In this document: positions 41,802 to 50,726 of the stretch, one piece after another
Layout of the letters: every line of letters starts with the position of its first letter
Numbering within the stretch: position 1 is the first letter of the stretch
Origin: Mycobacterium malmoense
Lineage (GTDB): Bacteria; Actinomycetota; Actinomycetes; Mycobacteriales; Mycobacteriaceae
Direction: 5' to 3'
Assembly (NCBI RefSeq): GCF_019645855.1
Contig: NZ_CP080999.1
Span: 3,224,001 to 3,288,000, forward strand
Length of the DNA: 64,000 nucleotides
Notes under the pieces: model-generated
The model's input: the letters and a program-made list of their open reading frames with translations, nothing else
Database searches by the model: none
What the model was told of the DNA's origin: nothing
Made by a program: the position numbers and the translations under genes

Positions 41802-41915
41802 CGGTGACAATCCCCAATTGTTAGTAGCGTTGACCAAATTTACCGTGCCGCGACTCGCCCGGCGGTGCCCGCCCCCGGCGTGACATTTCGCGCTCGGGCT
41901 GAGAATCTATGAAAA

Positions 41916-42536
41916 GTGAGCGGCAACCTCAACGTCGGACTAGCGAGCCGGTTGCGGCGCATTCCGCGGGGACGCCTGATCGTGCTCCTTGTGGCTGCCC
42001 TGCTGGCCGGTGGGCTTATTTTCGCGGGCGTGCGGCTGGTCGAGGGCCACGAAGGCGCCGCGCCGCCGTCCACCGGCCAATCACCCCCGCCGCCCGAGAG
42101 CTTTGCCATCCCGGGTTGCTACAACCCGTCGGTCCCGCCGGTCGAGCGTCCAAACAAGCTCAACGTCTTGGGATGCGCCAGCGTAGCCGTTGCGCTGCAA
42201 GACATGTCGTGGACATCGTGGGGATCGCAGGGCGCCGACGGGACGGGCACCGCCGTTTTCAAGATCTGCGATCCTAATTGCGCGGCCGGCTATCAACTCA
42301 TCGATCCGGTCGTCGTGCATGCGTGGAATGCGCAGGCGCCGCGCCCCGACGCCATCTGCCAGGCCGGCCTCAAGGTCTTTGCCGACATGATCCTGGCGTT
42401 CCCCAAAGGCGTCCCCCCGCCTACCGCGCAGAAGATGAACACCCAGTACAACGGAATGCCGGCGGTGCACTACGTCAACTACTCGGGCGCCGACACCCGC
42501 GACACCCAATTCATCGGCTACACGTTCTGCAACTAA
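41916..42536 (+). CDS. Membrane-anchored secreted hypothetical protein
   Basis: This 206-residue protein starts at GTG 41916. It has a basic start RLRRIPRGR followed by one transmembrane segment (about residues 21-42). A Pro-rich linker leads to an external domain with SVAVALQDMSWTSWGSQGAD, the Cys pair FKICDPNCAAGYQLIDPVVV, and a C-terminal FIGYTFCN. Similar single-pass domains with W-x-x-W and C-x-x-C features are common in mycobacteria, without known function. The topology implies display outside the membrane. Confidence 0.72.
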   Translation: MSGNLNVGLASRLRRIPRGRLIVLLVAALLAGGLIFAGVRLVEGHEGAAPPSTGQSPPPPESFAIPGCYNPSVPPVERPNKLNVLGCASVAVALQDMSWTSWGSQGADGTGTAVFKICDPNCAAGYQLIDPVVVHAWNAQAPRPDAICQAGLKVFADMILAFPKGVPPPTAQKMNTQYNGMPAVHYVNYSGADTRDTQFIGYTFCN

Positions 42537-42594
42537 TCGTTCAGACCTGATGGCGGCGACACGCTGCTGAACCGGCTGGCGGCGCGATCGCCGC

Positions 42595-43770
42595 TCAGAC
42601 CTCGATGACGACGGCGCCGCCCTGGCCACCGCCCGCGCACATCGCCGCGACGCCGATGCCGCCGCCGCGCCGGGCCAGCTCGTAGGTCAACGTGGTGACC
42701 ATGCGGGCGCCCGAGGCCGCGATGGGATGGCCGAGGCTGCAGCCGCTGCCGAAGAAATTCACCTTCTCCTCGTCGATGCCGTACTCCCGGCACGCCGCGA
42801 TCGGCACGGAGGCGAACGCCTCGTTGATCTCCCACAGCGCCACGTCGCCGACCGACAGCCCGGCCCGCTGCAGCACCTTCCCGATGACCTTGACGGCGCC
42901 CAGACCGGTGTCCCTGGGTGCCACGCCCACCGCGGCCCACGCCTTGACGGTGCCCATCACGTCGAGCTTTTCGGCTTGCGCGTAGTCGCGGTCGACGAGC
43001 GCGACCGCCGCGGCGGCGTCGTTGGTGCCACTGCTGTTGCCCGCCGTGATCGAGAATCCCTCGATCTCGGGGTGCAGCACCTTGAGCGCGGCGAGTTTCT
43101 CGACGGTGGTGTCGCGCCGGGGATGCTCGTCGACCGAGAACTCGGTCACCGAACCGTCGGGCCGGGTGATCTTGAGCGGGACGATCTCGTCGAGGAACTT
43201 GCCCGCGTCGATGGCCGCGATCGCGCGCTGATGCGACCGGGCCGCCCAGGCGTCCATCTCCTCGCGCGTGATGCCGGCCGCCTGCGCCGTGTTCCAGCCG
43301 ACGGTGATCGACATGTCCTTGGTGGGAGCGTCCGGCGCCTCGACGTGCGTCGGCGGCAGCCACCGCTCCTCGAACTGCAGCTCGGGGCCGGGGATCCGCT
43401 GGTTCATCAGCGGCGTCATCGACAGCGACTGCACACCGCCGGCGATGAGCACGCGCTCCATCCCGGAACCGATCTGGGCTGCGGCATTGCCGATGGCGGT
43501 AAGGCTCCCCGCGCAGTGCCGGTTCACCGACTGCCCGGGAATGTCCTCCATACCGGTCGCGGCGGCGGCGTATCGGGCCAAATCCCCGCCACCGTAATGG
43601 GATTCGGCGAAGATGATGTCGTCGATGGCCGACGGGTCGACACCCGACCGGCGCACCACCTCGGGAAGCACCGTGGTGATCAGCGCCTCGGGCGGCGTGT
43701 TGACCAGCGTGCCCTTGAAGGAGCGGCCGATCGCCGTCCGGGCGGCTCCGACGATCACGGGTGTGGCCAT
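42595..43770 (-). CDS. Acetyl-CoA acetyltransferase (thiolase), FadA-type
   Basis: This 391-residue thiolase has the full catalytic set. The acyl Cys is in SVNRHCAGSLTAIGNAAAQI near residue 86. The base His is in GSGCSLGHPIAASGARM near residue 345, and the second Cys is in AAMCAGGGQGGAVV near the C-terminus. The NEAFA motif is EINEAFASV. Thiolases cleave 3-ketoacyl-CoA in beta-oxidation or condense acetyl-CoA. The exact FadA number is not assigned. It is the last gene of a minus-strand block; the 330-base region upstream to the bicupin has no gene. Confidence 0.88.
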   Translation of the reverse strand: MATPVIVGAARTAIGRSFKGTLVNTPPEALITTVLPEVVRRSGVDPSAIDDIIFAESHYGGGDLARYAAAATGMEDIPGQSVNRHCAGSLTAIGNAAAQIGSGMERVLIAGGVQSLSMTPLMNQRIPGPELQFEERWLPPTHVEAPDAPTKDMSITVGWNTAQAAGITREEMDAWAARSHQRAIAAIDAGKFLDEIVPLKITRPDGSVTEFSVDEHPRRDTTVEKLAALKVLHPEIEGFSITAGNSSGTNDAAAAVALVDRDYAQAEKLDVMGTVKAWAAVGVAPRDTGLGAVKVIGKVLQRAGLSVGDVALWEINEAFASVPIAACREYGIDEEKVNFFGSGCSLGHPIAASGARMVTTLTYELARRGGGIGVAAMCAGGGQGGAVVIEV

Positions 43771-44100
43771 GTTCTCAACCTCGAACTGTTATGGCTGCGG
43801 TCGGCAGCACGGGCGGGACATCCGGTCGGACGAGGCGAATCGTATCAAATACCGTATGGGCAATAGTAACGGGCTAAGTTTACCGACCGCGATGAGACGG
43901 TCGGAGCCTGGTCGTTGGCGAGCACGTAATCATGCCGTTCATTCCGTCCTTCGGACGGGCTACCTTTCCCGCGCGTGCCATCGGCTCGCGTTCATAAACG
44001 GCGTTGATCATCACATCCAAAACGGGTGTTGGACGTGACGTCACCGGTGGCGGCATTGTAAAAGTCGAATCTCCGGTCCATCACTGCCAAGGAGAACGAA
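43771..44100. other. Divergent non-coding region between thiolase and bicupin
   Basis: This 330-base region contains no supported gene. It has a perfect 10-bp palindrome GTGACGTCAC at 44035-44044, and CATCCAA...TTGGACG flanking it upstream as an imperfect inverted repeat. Two promoters are expected, one in each direction. The palindrome begins 66 bases before the bicupin ATG, so it may be an operator. Confidence 0.4.
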
Positions 44101-45195
44101 ATGCTCACGCAGACAAGCACACACGCTGCCTCACTGATCGACGGCGAAATCGTTGAAGAGTCCGATCTCGGCTCGATCCGGCGATTGACGGCAGACACCT
44201 TCCCGATCCTGAAGGGCATGTCGATCAAGCGGCTGCTGATCAATCCGGGCGCCATGCGGACCCCGCACTGGCATGCCAACGCCAACGAGCTGACCTACTG
44301 CGTTTCGGGCACCGCGCTGGTGTCGGTGCTCGACACCGGCAGCCGGTTCTCGTCTTTCGTGGTTCGCGCGGGAGACATGTTCCACGTCGACTCCGGTTCG
44401 CTGCATCACATTGAAAACATCGGCAGCGACACAACCGAATTCATCATCGCCTTCCGCAACGATCGGCCCGAGGATTTCGGGCTGGGTGCGGCTTTCGGCG
44501 CGATGACCGACGCCGTGCTGGGGAATACCTATGACCTGCCGGCCTCGGATTTCGCCGCGATGCGCCGCAGCACTACCGACCGTGCATTGGCCGCGCGTCA
44601 CGAGGAACCGGACGTGCCGGCCACCGCGTACTTCGACGACCCGCACAAGTTCTCGGTGGACGCCATGACTCCGCCCGTCAGCGTCGCCGTGGGCTCCGCC
44701 CGGACCGCGCGCTTGCAGTATTGGCCCGCGCTCAAAGACCTGTCGATGTATTCCTTGCGCATCCGCGAAGACGGTATGCGCGAACCTCACTGGCATCCGA
44801 TTACCGCCGAGATGGGCTACGTCAATCGTGGAGCGGCCCGCATGACCGTAATGGATCCGGACGGCACCCTGGACACGTGGTATTTGCGGCAGGGCGATGT
44901 GTACTTCGTGCCGCGCGCCTACCCGCACCACATCGAGGTCTTCGACGCGCCCGAGATGCACTTCTGCATCTTCTTTGACCAGCCCACCCCGGGTGACATC
45001 GGGTATCGCACTTCGGCGAGCGCCTACTCGCGGGAAGTGCTGGCGGCCACGTTCGACACCCACGTCGACGACCTGCCCGACTTCCCGTTCACCAAAGCCG
45101 ATCCGCTGATCGTCAACCGGCGCAATCCGGTCGACGCCCACGGCGTCGAGAACGATGAGCGCGCCGCCACTGCACGCGCCACAATGAGTCGATGA
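44101..45195 (+). CDS. Bicupin, oxalate-decarboxylase-like
   Basis: This 364-residue protein has two cupin barrels. The first metal site is PHWHANANELTYCVSGTA with the distal His in GSLHHIENIG. The second is PHWHPITAEMGYVNRGAA with FVPRAYPHHIEVFDAP. Both sites retain the HxH...E/H set, as in oxalate decarboxylases and dioxygenase relatives that bind Mn or Fe. The C-terminal lid ends with PLIVNRRNPVD. AAGGAG precedes ATG 44101. Its stop overlaps the DoxX-like gene by four bases (ATGA), so the two are coupled. Oxalate is the family's known substrate; the true one here is not proven. Confidence 0.85.
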   Translation: MLTQTSTHAASLIDGEIVEESDLGSIRRLTADTFPILKGMSIKRLLINPGAMRTPHWHANANELTYCVSGTALVSVLDTGSRFSSFVVRAGDMFHVDSGSLHHIENIGSDTTEFIIAFRNDRPEDFGLGAAFGAMTDAVLGNTYDLPASDFAAMRRSTTDRALAARHEEPDVPATAYFDDPHKFSVDAMTPPVSVAVGSARTARLQYWPALKDLSMYSLRIREDGMREPHWHPITAEMGYVNRGAARMTVMDPDGTLDTWYLRQGDVYFVPRAYPHHIEVFDAPEMHFCIFFDQPTPGDIGYRTSASAYSREVLAATFDTHVDDLPDFPFTKADPLIVNRRNPVDAHGVENDERAATARATMSR

Positions 45196-45584
45196 CCACT
45201 ACGCTGCTCGCCCAACGTGACGCGACCCGGACAGCCGCATACCGAGTCGCGGCGATGCTGATGGGCACCGGCACCCTCCACTTCCTGGCGCCCAAACCGT
45301 TCGACACGATCGTTCCCGCCGAACTGCCCGGGGACGCGCGGCTCTACACCTACGCGTCGGGAGTGGCCGAGGTATCAATCGGAGCGCTGCTGCTGCCGCG
45401 ACGCACCCGGCGGCCAGCCGCGCTGGCGGCCGCCCTGCTGTTCGTCGGGGTGTTTCCGGCGAATGTCAACATGGTTCGGTTGTGGTGGGAGAAACCCTGG
45501 CCGGTGCGCGTTGCGGCCCTGGCCCGGCTGCCACTTCAGATTCCGATGATCACCACCGCGCTCAAAATCAGGCGCAACAGCTGA
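45192..45584 (+). CDS. DoxX-like small membrane protein
   Basis: This 130-residue protein has four hydrophobic segments (about residues 16-30, 52-66, 73-88 and 106-122). The arrangement and the AALLFVGVFPANVNMVRLWW region match DoxX-type membrane proteins. ATG 45192 overlaps the bicupin stop (ATGA). DoxX proteins are thought to act in thiosulfate or redox chemistry at the membrane, but most are uncharacterised. Coupling to a bicupin suggests a shared pathway, for example electron disposal from an oxidised product. Confidence 0.7.
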   Translation: MTTTLLAQRDATRTAAYRVAAMLMGTGTLHFLAPKPFDTIVPAELPGDARLYTYASGVAEVSIGALLLPRRTRRPAALAAALLFVGVFPANVNMVRLWWEKPWPVRVAALARLPLQIPMITTALKIRRNS

Positions 45585-45674
45585 CGGCAGCCCTTGGCGG
45601 CCTCGTGTCGGGCGTCACTCGCCGCGCAATTCGGCCGCGAAGCCTCGGCACGTTCGCCGCACACAGACCGCGGA

Positions 45675-45887
45675 TCAACGCGATGCCGGGCGGCGGCTGA
45701 CCGGCGCGGTAAAGCCTTGGGTGTCATCGAAGAAGGCCCAGTTACCGTCGTCGTTGACCTCCATCCGCCAGCCCAGCTCGGAACTCCCGATGGAGTCGAC
45801 AAACCATGCGTGTGCGGCCTCGGCGCTGGCAAATTCCTTCGCCGCGACAACCTCGCCGTGTGGGTCGATGACCCGAAACTCAGCCAT
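45675..45887 (-). CDS. Small cytoplasmic hypothetical protein
   Basis: This 70-residue acidic protein reads MAEFRVIDPHGEVVAAKEFA then SAEAAHAWFVDSI and a final VNDDGNWAFFDDTQGF. It is compact with mixed strand and helix and no signal peptide. Relatives of similar length occur in mycobacteria, but I cannot name the family. It lies between the DoxX-like gene and htpG on the minus strand. Confidence 0.6.
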   Translation of the reverse strand: MAEFRVIDPHGEVVAAKEFASAEAAHAWFVDSIGSSELGWRMEVNDDGNWAFFDDTQGFTAPVSRRPASR

Positions 45888-45961
45888 GAAACGTGATTAT
45901 CCCCCGTGGCCGGACAGCAATCACGTGTAATGCCGGCTCACCGAGCCGACGATGACACCGC

Positions 45962-47926
45962 CTATACCGTGCGGGCCAACCGGTCGGCGATCAGCTCGGC
46001 GAACCGCGCCGGATCCTCGAGTGCGCCACCTTCGGCGAGAAGCGCTGTGCCGTAGAGTAATTCGGCGGTCTGGGCGACCCTAGCGAGCGCAGCGTCGTCA
46101 TCCGCCTTCTTTTGCGCTTCCCGCAGGGCGGTGATGAGCGGGTGATTCGGGTTGAGTTCGAGAATCCGCTTCCCGACCGGAACATCCTGCCCGGAAGCAC
46201 GGTAAAGGCGCGCGAGCGTCGGGGTGACCCCGAAGGCGTCGGTGACCAGGCATGCCGGCGACTCGGTCAGCCGGGTCGACAGCCGCACCTCCTTGACGTG
46301 GTCGCTCAACGTCTCCTTCAACCAGGCCAGCAGGTCAGCGAACTCCTTCTGTTGCTCCTCGCGCTCGGCCTCGCTCTTGTCCCCCTCGGAATCCAGGTCC
46401 ACCTCGCCCTTGGCCACCGACTGCAGCGGTTTGCCGTCGAATTCGCTCACCACGCCCACCCAGACCTCGTCGACCGGGTCCGTGAGCAGCAGCACCTCGT
46501 AACCCTTGGCCTTGAACGCCTCGAGGTGTGGTGATTTCAGGAGTTGCTGTCGGGTCTCACCGGTGGCGTAGAAGATCTGCTCCTGGCCTTCCTTCATGCG
46601 CTCGACGTACTCGGCGAGGGTGGTGGGTTGCTCGTCGCTATGCGTCGAGGCGAACGAGGAGATGCTCAGCAGCGTGTCCTGGTTGTCGAAGTCCGACAGC
46701 AACCCCTCCTTGACGACCCTGCCGAACTGGGTCCAGAAGGTGCGGTAGTCATCGGGCCGCTCGGACTGCAGCTCCTTGATGGTGGAGAGGACCTTCTTGG
46801 TCAGCCGGCGGCGGATCGCCTTGATCTGTCGGTCTTGCTGCAGGATTTCGCGGGACACGTTGAGCGACATGTCTTGTGCGTCGACGACGCCCTTGACGAA
46901 GCGCAGGTACCGGGGCATGAGCTGATCGCAGTCGCCCATGATGAATACGCGCTTGACGTACAGCTGTAGCCCGATCTTGGCGTCCGAGTCGAACAGGTCG
47001 ATCGGGGCGTGCGACGGGACGAAGAGCAGGGCCTGGTATTCGAAGGTGCCCTCGGCCTTCATCACGATGACCTCGAGCGGGTCGTCCCAGGCGTGCGCGA
47101 TGTGCTTGTAGAACTCCTTGTACTCCTCCTCGGACACCTCGTCTTTGGGACGGGCCCACAGGGCCTTCATCGAGTTGAGGGTCTCGGTTTCGATCGTGAC
47201 GGTATCTTTGCCACCTTCTTCGGTGGCCGGGGTGTGTCGCTGGACTTCCATCCGGATGGGCCAGGCGATGAAGTCGGAGTACTTCTTGACCAGGTTCCTG
47301 ATCTTCCACTCCGCCGTGTAATCGTGCAGCTCGTCCTCGGCGTCTTCGGGCTTGAGACGCAGGGTGACCGACGTGCCTTGGGGAGCCCCTCCACCTGATG
47401 AGTCGACGGATTCGATGGTGTAGGTGCCCTCGCCGCTGGATTCCCACCGGGTGGCTTCGCTCTCGCCGGCCTTGCGCGTCAGCAGCTCAACCTTGTCGGC
47501 CACCATGAAACATGAGTAGAAACCGATGCCGAACTGACCGATCAGTTCCTCCGACGCGGCCGTGCTTTTAGCGGTCTGGGCCTCGCGCAACTGTCGGCGC
47601 AGCTCGGCGGTGCCCGACTTGGCCAGGGTGCCGATCAGGTCCACGACCTCCTCGCGCGTCATCCCGATGCCGTTGTCACGAACCGTCAGGGTGCGCGCGT
47701 CCTTGTCCACCTCGATCTCGATGTGTAGATCGGAGGTGACAGTGCCATCAGGGTCGAGGTCCTTGTTGCGGAACGCTTCGAGTCGCAGCTTGTCCAGCGC
47801 GTCCGAGGCGTTCGAGATCAACTCCCGTAGAAACGAATCCTTGTTGGAGTAGACCGAGTGCACCATCAAATCCAGCAGTTGCCGAGCCTCCGCCTGAAAC
47901 TCCAACTGCTCGATACCCGCGTTCAT
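45962..47926 (-). CDS. htpG: Hsp90-family chaperone HtpG
   Basis: This 654-residue protein is clearly HtpG (Rv2299c). The N-domain ATP site has FLRELISNASDALDKLRLEA, DNGIGMTREEVVDLIGTLAK, and QFGIGFYSCFMVADKVELLT. The middle domain includes KKYSDFIAWPIRMEVQRHTP and SREILQQDRQIKAIRRRLTK. The C-terminal dimerisation part ends EDPARFAELIADRLARTV. It assists folding of stress proteins in the cytoplasm. ATG 47926 is chosen because the known protein begins MNAxxEQLEFQAEA; an in-frame upstream start at 47956 is less likely. Confidence 0.95.
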   Translation of the reverse strand: MNAGIEQLEFQAEARQLLDLMVHSVYSNKDSFLRELISNASDALDKLRLEAFRNKDLDPDGTVTSDLHIEIEVDKDARTLTVRDNGIGMTREEVVDLIGTLAKSGTAELRRQLREAQTAKSTAASEELIGQFGIGFYSCFMVADKVELLTRKAGESEATRWESSGEGTYTIESVDSSGGGAPQGTSVTLRLKPEDAEDELHDYTAEWKIRNLVKKYSDFIAWPIRMEVQRHTPATEEGGKDTVTIETETLNSMKALWARPKDEVSEEEYKEFYKHIAHAWDDPLEVIVMKAEGTFEYQALLFVPSHAPIDLFDSDAKIGLQLYVKRVFIMGDCDQLMPRYLRFVKGVVDAQDMSLNVSREILQQDRQIKAIRRRLTKKVLSTIKELQSERPDDYRTFWTQFGRVVKEGLLSDFDNQDTLLSISSFASTHSDEQPTTLAEYVERMKEGQEQIFYATGETRQQLLKSPHLEAFKAKGYEVLLLTDPVDEVWVGVVSEFDGKPLQSVAKGEVDLDSEGDKSEAEREEQQKEFADLLAWLKETLSDHVKEVRLSTRLTESPACLVTDAFGVTPTLARLYRASGQDVPVGKRILELNPNHPLITALREAQKKADDDAALARVAQTAELLYGTALLAEGGALEDPARFAELIADRLARTV

Positions 47927-48075
47927 GAGACTCCATTCGACGACATGACGTTTCAAATTTACCGAGCCCGGAACACTCGTTCTCTGGCACCCGGGTTCCC
48001 CGTTCGCCGATCGCGCCGGGCTCTACCCTGAACAGGTCGGCATCAACGATGATCGAGCTGGGCTGATGGGAGATC

Positions 48076-48699
48076 ATGGTGTCTGTTGCGCAACGCGAAC
48101 GTGCCGCCCTCGTCGACACCCTGCGCGGCGTCGGGCCGGACGCACCCACCCTGTGCGAAGGCTGGAAGACACGAGACCTGGCCGCCCACCTCATGATTCG
48201 GGAGTACCGCCCCGACGCCGCACCGGGCATCCTGATCCCATTCTTCGCCTCCCACACCGCCAAGGTGCAGAACGAGGTGGCCGAGCGGACCGAGTGGAAC
48301 GAGCTGGTGAACAAGGTCGCGTCCGGACCGCCGGCCTACTCGCCGCTCAAGCTGCTGGACCCGCTGGCCAATGTCGCCGAGATGTTCATCCACCACGAGG
48401 ATGTGCGCCGCGCGCAGCCGGGCTGGGAGCCGCGCGCACTCGAGCCCGCCCTGAGCACCAGGCTGGGCCGCATCCTGCCGCTGATGGGCCGGCTGACGCT
48501 TGCGAAGGTCCCCGCGCGGGTGGCGTTGCGCACCCCCGAGGGCAAGACGGCGCTGATCGTCGGGAGCGGCCCGGCGGTCACGGTGACCGGTGCTCCGGAG
48601 GAGCTGCTGCTGTTCGCCGTCGGGCGACGGGCGCGAGTCCAGTTCGACGGCGATGCGACGACGGCGCAGGCGGTCCGCGATGCGCCCAAGGGGCTGTAG
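48076..48699 (+). CDS. TIGR03085-family (mycothiol-dependent DinB-like) protein
   Basis: This 207-residue four-helix protein opens MVSVAQRERAALVDTLRGVG and has LCEGWKTRDLAAHLMIREYR, the metal-binding His pattern of the mycothiol maleylpyruvate isomerase N-terminal/DinB superfamily. It also has VAEMFIHHEDVRRAQPGWEP. The second part is an SCP2-like lipid-binding module (VALRTPEGKTALIVGSGPAV). Members are thought to use mycothiol as cofactor. The substrate is unknown. Start ATG 48076. It is divergent from htpG. Confidence 0.8.
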   Translation: MVSVAQRERAALVDTLRGVGPDAPTLCEGWKTRDLAAHLMIREYRPDAAPGILIPFFASHTAKVQNEVAERTEWNELVNKVASGPPAYSPLKLLDPLANVAEMFIHHEDVRRAQPGWEPRALEPALSTRLGRILPLMGRLTLAKVPARVALRTPEGKTALIVGSGPAVTVTGAPEELLLFAVGRRARVQFDGDATTAQAVRDAPKGL

Positions 48700-48714
48700 C
48701 ACCTCCTCCGGTCT

Positions 48715-49560
48715 TCATCCGGCCGGTGAATTTACCGATGCCGGACGGAATCCGGAGTGCGCTATCGCGACGGACACGCCGCTGCCGATCGGGCCGTTGC
48801 GGTCGACGAGAACGGCCGAGCCGGTGGCCACCCCGTCGTGGCTAGAGTGCGTCAGCGAAGCCAGCCCGATGTGGGGCCCTTCGGGCAGCCGGCTCAGCGT
48901 CAGCGTGTAGTCGGCATTGATGAACTGCAACGCCTGCGTGCCCCAATTGGCGATGGAGGCCGTGATGTCGGCGGCCATCGCCGCGCGGGTGAAGGCGCTG
49001 AGCGGTTCGCCGCCGATCAACGGGCGTGTTTCGTGCAACCAGGTGTATTTCGGTCCAGAGGTGTTGGCCCACTTCGGATCGGGATTCTGGATCCCCGCGC
49101 CCCAGCCGTAGGTCCGCATGAAAAGCGACGGTTGGGCGCCGTCCTCGACTGGCAGCGGCGGCATCTGCACCGATTGGGACCACACGCGCCCGTCGGGCTG
49201 CGGGCCGCGCCGCAGAAACAGTGCGCTCCCGCGTGCCACGGGGGCGCCACGCTGGGTGAGAACGGCTTCGACGAGCCGCAATCGCCGCCGGTCATGGTGG
49301 ACGCGGGTGTGCACCTCGATCGGTTCGAGCGCGGTTGGTGCCGGTAGGTCGACGGTCAGCCGGGCGGGTTGCAGTTGCGGGTCGTCGACCGCGCGTTCGA
49401 CCGCCCGGGCCAAGAGGCCGCCCACGACGTGGCCGCTGATCGACGGGCCCCACCCGCCGCGCGCGATTTGGGTTGGCACGTAATGGCTTTCGTCGCGTAC
49501 AAAGTACGGCGTCGGCATCGCCGGATCATTGTCATCCGGCGTGATATTCGATTCGGTCAA
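48715..49560 (-). CDS. Thioesterase-superfamily protein (hotdog, TesB-like)
   Basis: This 281-residue protein has two hotdog repeats. The first has RDESHYVPTQIARGGWGPSI and SGHVVGGLLARAVERAV; the second has TRAAMAADITASIANWGTQA and LQFINADYTLTLSRLPEGPH, ending IGLASLTHSSHDGVATGSAV. It is the acyl-CoA thioesterase II-like arrangement of mycobacteria. TTG 49560 after GGCGGAGAG is a plausible start; ATG 49518 is the alternative. The family hydrolyses acyl-CoAs, but specificity is unknown. It converges on the TIGR03085 gene. Confidence 0.8.
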   Translation of the reverse strand: MTESNITPDDNDPAMPTPYFVRDESHYVPTQIARGGWGPSISGHVVGGLLARAVERAVDDPQLQPARLTVDLPAPTALEPIEVHTRVHHDRRRLRLVEAVLTQRGAPVARGSALFLRRGPQPDGRVWSQSVQMPPLPVEDGAQPSLFMRTYGWGAGIQNPDPKWANTSGPKYTWLHETRPLIGGEPLSAFTRAAMAADITASIANWGTQALQFINADYTLTLSRLPEGPHIGLASLTHSSHDGVATGSAVLVDRNGPIGSGVSVAIAHSGFRPASVNSPAG

Positions 49561-49768
49561 TGCACGACTCTCCGCCTGATCGGGACCCTCAACGGGTTCC
49601 GCTCCCGTGAGGTTGACAACTGTAGAAGTTACAGTTTCTCGTCCAGTCGCGACGTCCGGCCATCGGGCCCTCGTCCCCCGCGGCCATCGCGAGATCGACG
49701 GTAGCGTGCGACCTTCCTCGAACTTTTCCGCGCTCTCGTCGATTTCGGTGGCAACCTGCGTCGCACCG

Positions 49769-50497
49769 TCAGGCGATTGCGGCGCCCACCAGATGGCCGA
49801 TCGCGTAAGTGACCGCCAACGCAAGACCACCGCCGACGACATTGCGGACCGCTGCCCGGCCCTGCGGTGCTCCGCCCAATCCCGCCGACACCGCACCGGT
49901 GATCACCAACGCCACGAGTACCGCCACGACGGTGGCTGGGATTCTCCACGTCGTCGGCGGCGCCAAGATCACGATCAACGGCAACACGGCGCCCAATGTG
50001 AATGACAGCGCCGAGGACAGCGCGGCGTGCCACGGGTTGGTCAGCTCCTCGGGATCGATACCCAGTTCGACCTCGGCGTGGGCGGGGAAGGGATTGCGGT
50101 CGGTGAGTTCCTCAGCCACGGTGCGCGCCGTCGCCGGCGACAGACCCTTCGCTTCATACAGCGCGGCGAGCTCGTCCAGTTCGGCGGCCGGATCGTCGTG
50201 CAACTCTTGAAGTTCCTTGGCTAACAACGCCTGCTCGGTGTCTCGCTGGGTGCTGACGGAGACGTATTCCCCCAACGCCATCGATACGGCTCCGGCGGCC
50301 AGCCCCGCGATTCCGGCGGTCAATATCGGGCCGCGTTGCACGGTCGCCGCCGCCACACCAACGACGATGCCCGCAGTGGAGACGATCCCATCGTTGGCGC
50401 CCAGCACCCCCGCGCGCAGCCAATTCAACTTCGACGACACCGAACCCTCATGGGGTTCGTGGTGGGGCGTGGTCGACACGGCCGCAACGATATCCAT
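49769..50497 (-). CDS. VIT/CCC1-family Fe2+/Mn2+ transporter
   Basis: This 242-residue membrane protein has five predicted transmembrane segments and the VIT-family motif LRAGVLGANDGIVSTAGIVV (about residues 26-45). The conserved GAVSMALGEYVSVSTQRDTE and the helical cytosolic metal-binding region (LLAKELQELHDDPAAELDEL) follow. VIT proteins move ferrous iron or manganese out of the cytoplasm. ATG 50497 is listed; GTG 50506 is the in-frame alternative. A weak IdeR-box-like sequence lies at 50531-50548, consistent with metal control. Confidence 0.88.
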   Translation of the reverse strand: MDIVAAVSTTPHHEPHEGSVSSKLNWLRAGVLGANDGIVSTAGIVVGVAAATVQRGPILTAGIAGLAAGAVSMALGEYVSVSTQRDTEQALLAKELQELHDDPAAELDELAALYEAKGLSPATARTVAEELTDRNPFPAHAEVELGIDPEELTNPWHAALSSALSFTLGAVLPLIVILAPPTTWRIPATVVAVLVALVITGAVSAGLGGAPQGRAAVRNVVGGGLALAVTYAIGHLVGAAIA

Positions 50498-50530
50498 CAA
50501 AACCACGTCTGACCAGCAAACATAGCCTTG

Positions 50531-50548
50531 CCAAAGCTAGCCAAACCT
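50531..50548. promoter_or_regulatory. Weak IdeR-box-like site upstream of VIT transporter
   Basis: Read on the minus strand, AGGTTTGGCTAGCTTTGG matches 13 of 17 positions of the core AGGTTAGGCTAACCTAA of the mycobacterial iron box. It ends 34 bases upstream of the VIT start. The match is imperfect; functional control is inferred only from the metal-transport context. Confidence 0.35.
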
Positions 50549-50661
50549 TGCCTTATCCGGACCTTGTCCGGCTAGGGGTTTGCCGGGCGGCGAGGGCTGC
50601 GGCGACGGATGCGACGGTCCGCCCAAAGGTTTTGCATGGACTTGTCATAGCGGATCCATAG

Positions 50662-50679
50662 GTAGACTATTTAGTCTAC
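50662..50679. promoter_or_regulatory. Perfect palindrome upstream of the collagen-like gene
   Basis: GTAGACTA-tt-TAGTCTAC is a perfect 18-bp palindrome with a 2-bp centre. It lies 47 bases upstream of the ATG at 50727 and is AT-richer than its surroundings. It looks like an operator; the binding protein is not adjacent. Confidence 0.65.
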
Positions 50680-50726
50680 GGGTGTTGGGGGATCGAGGAA
50701 TTCGTTATCTAGACAGGTGAAGGGCC

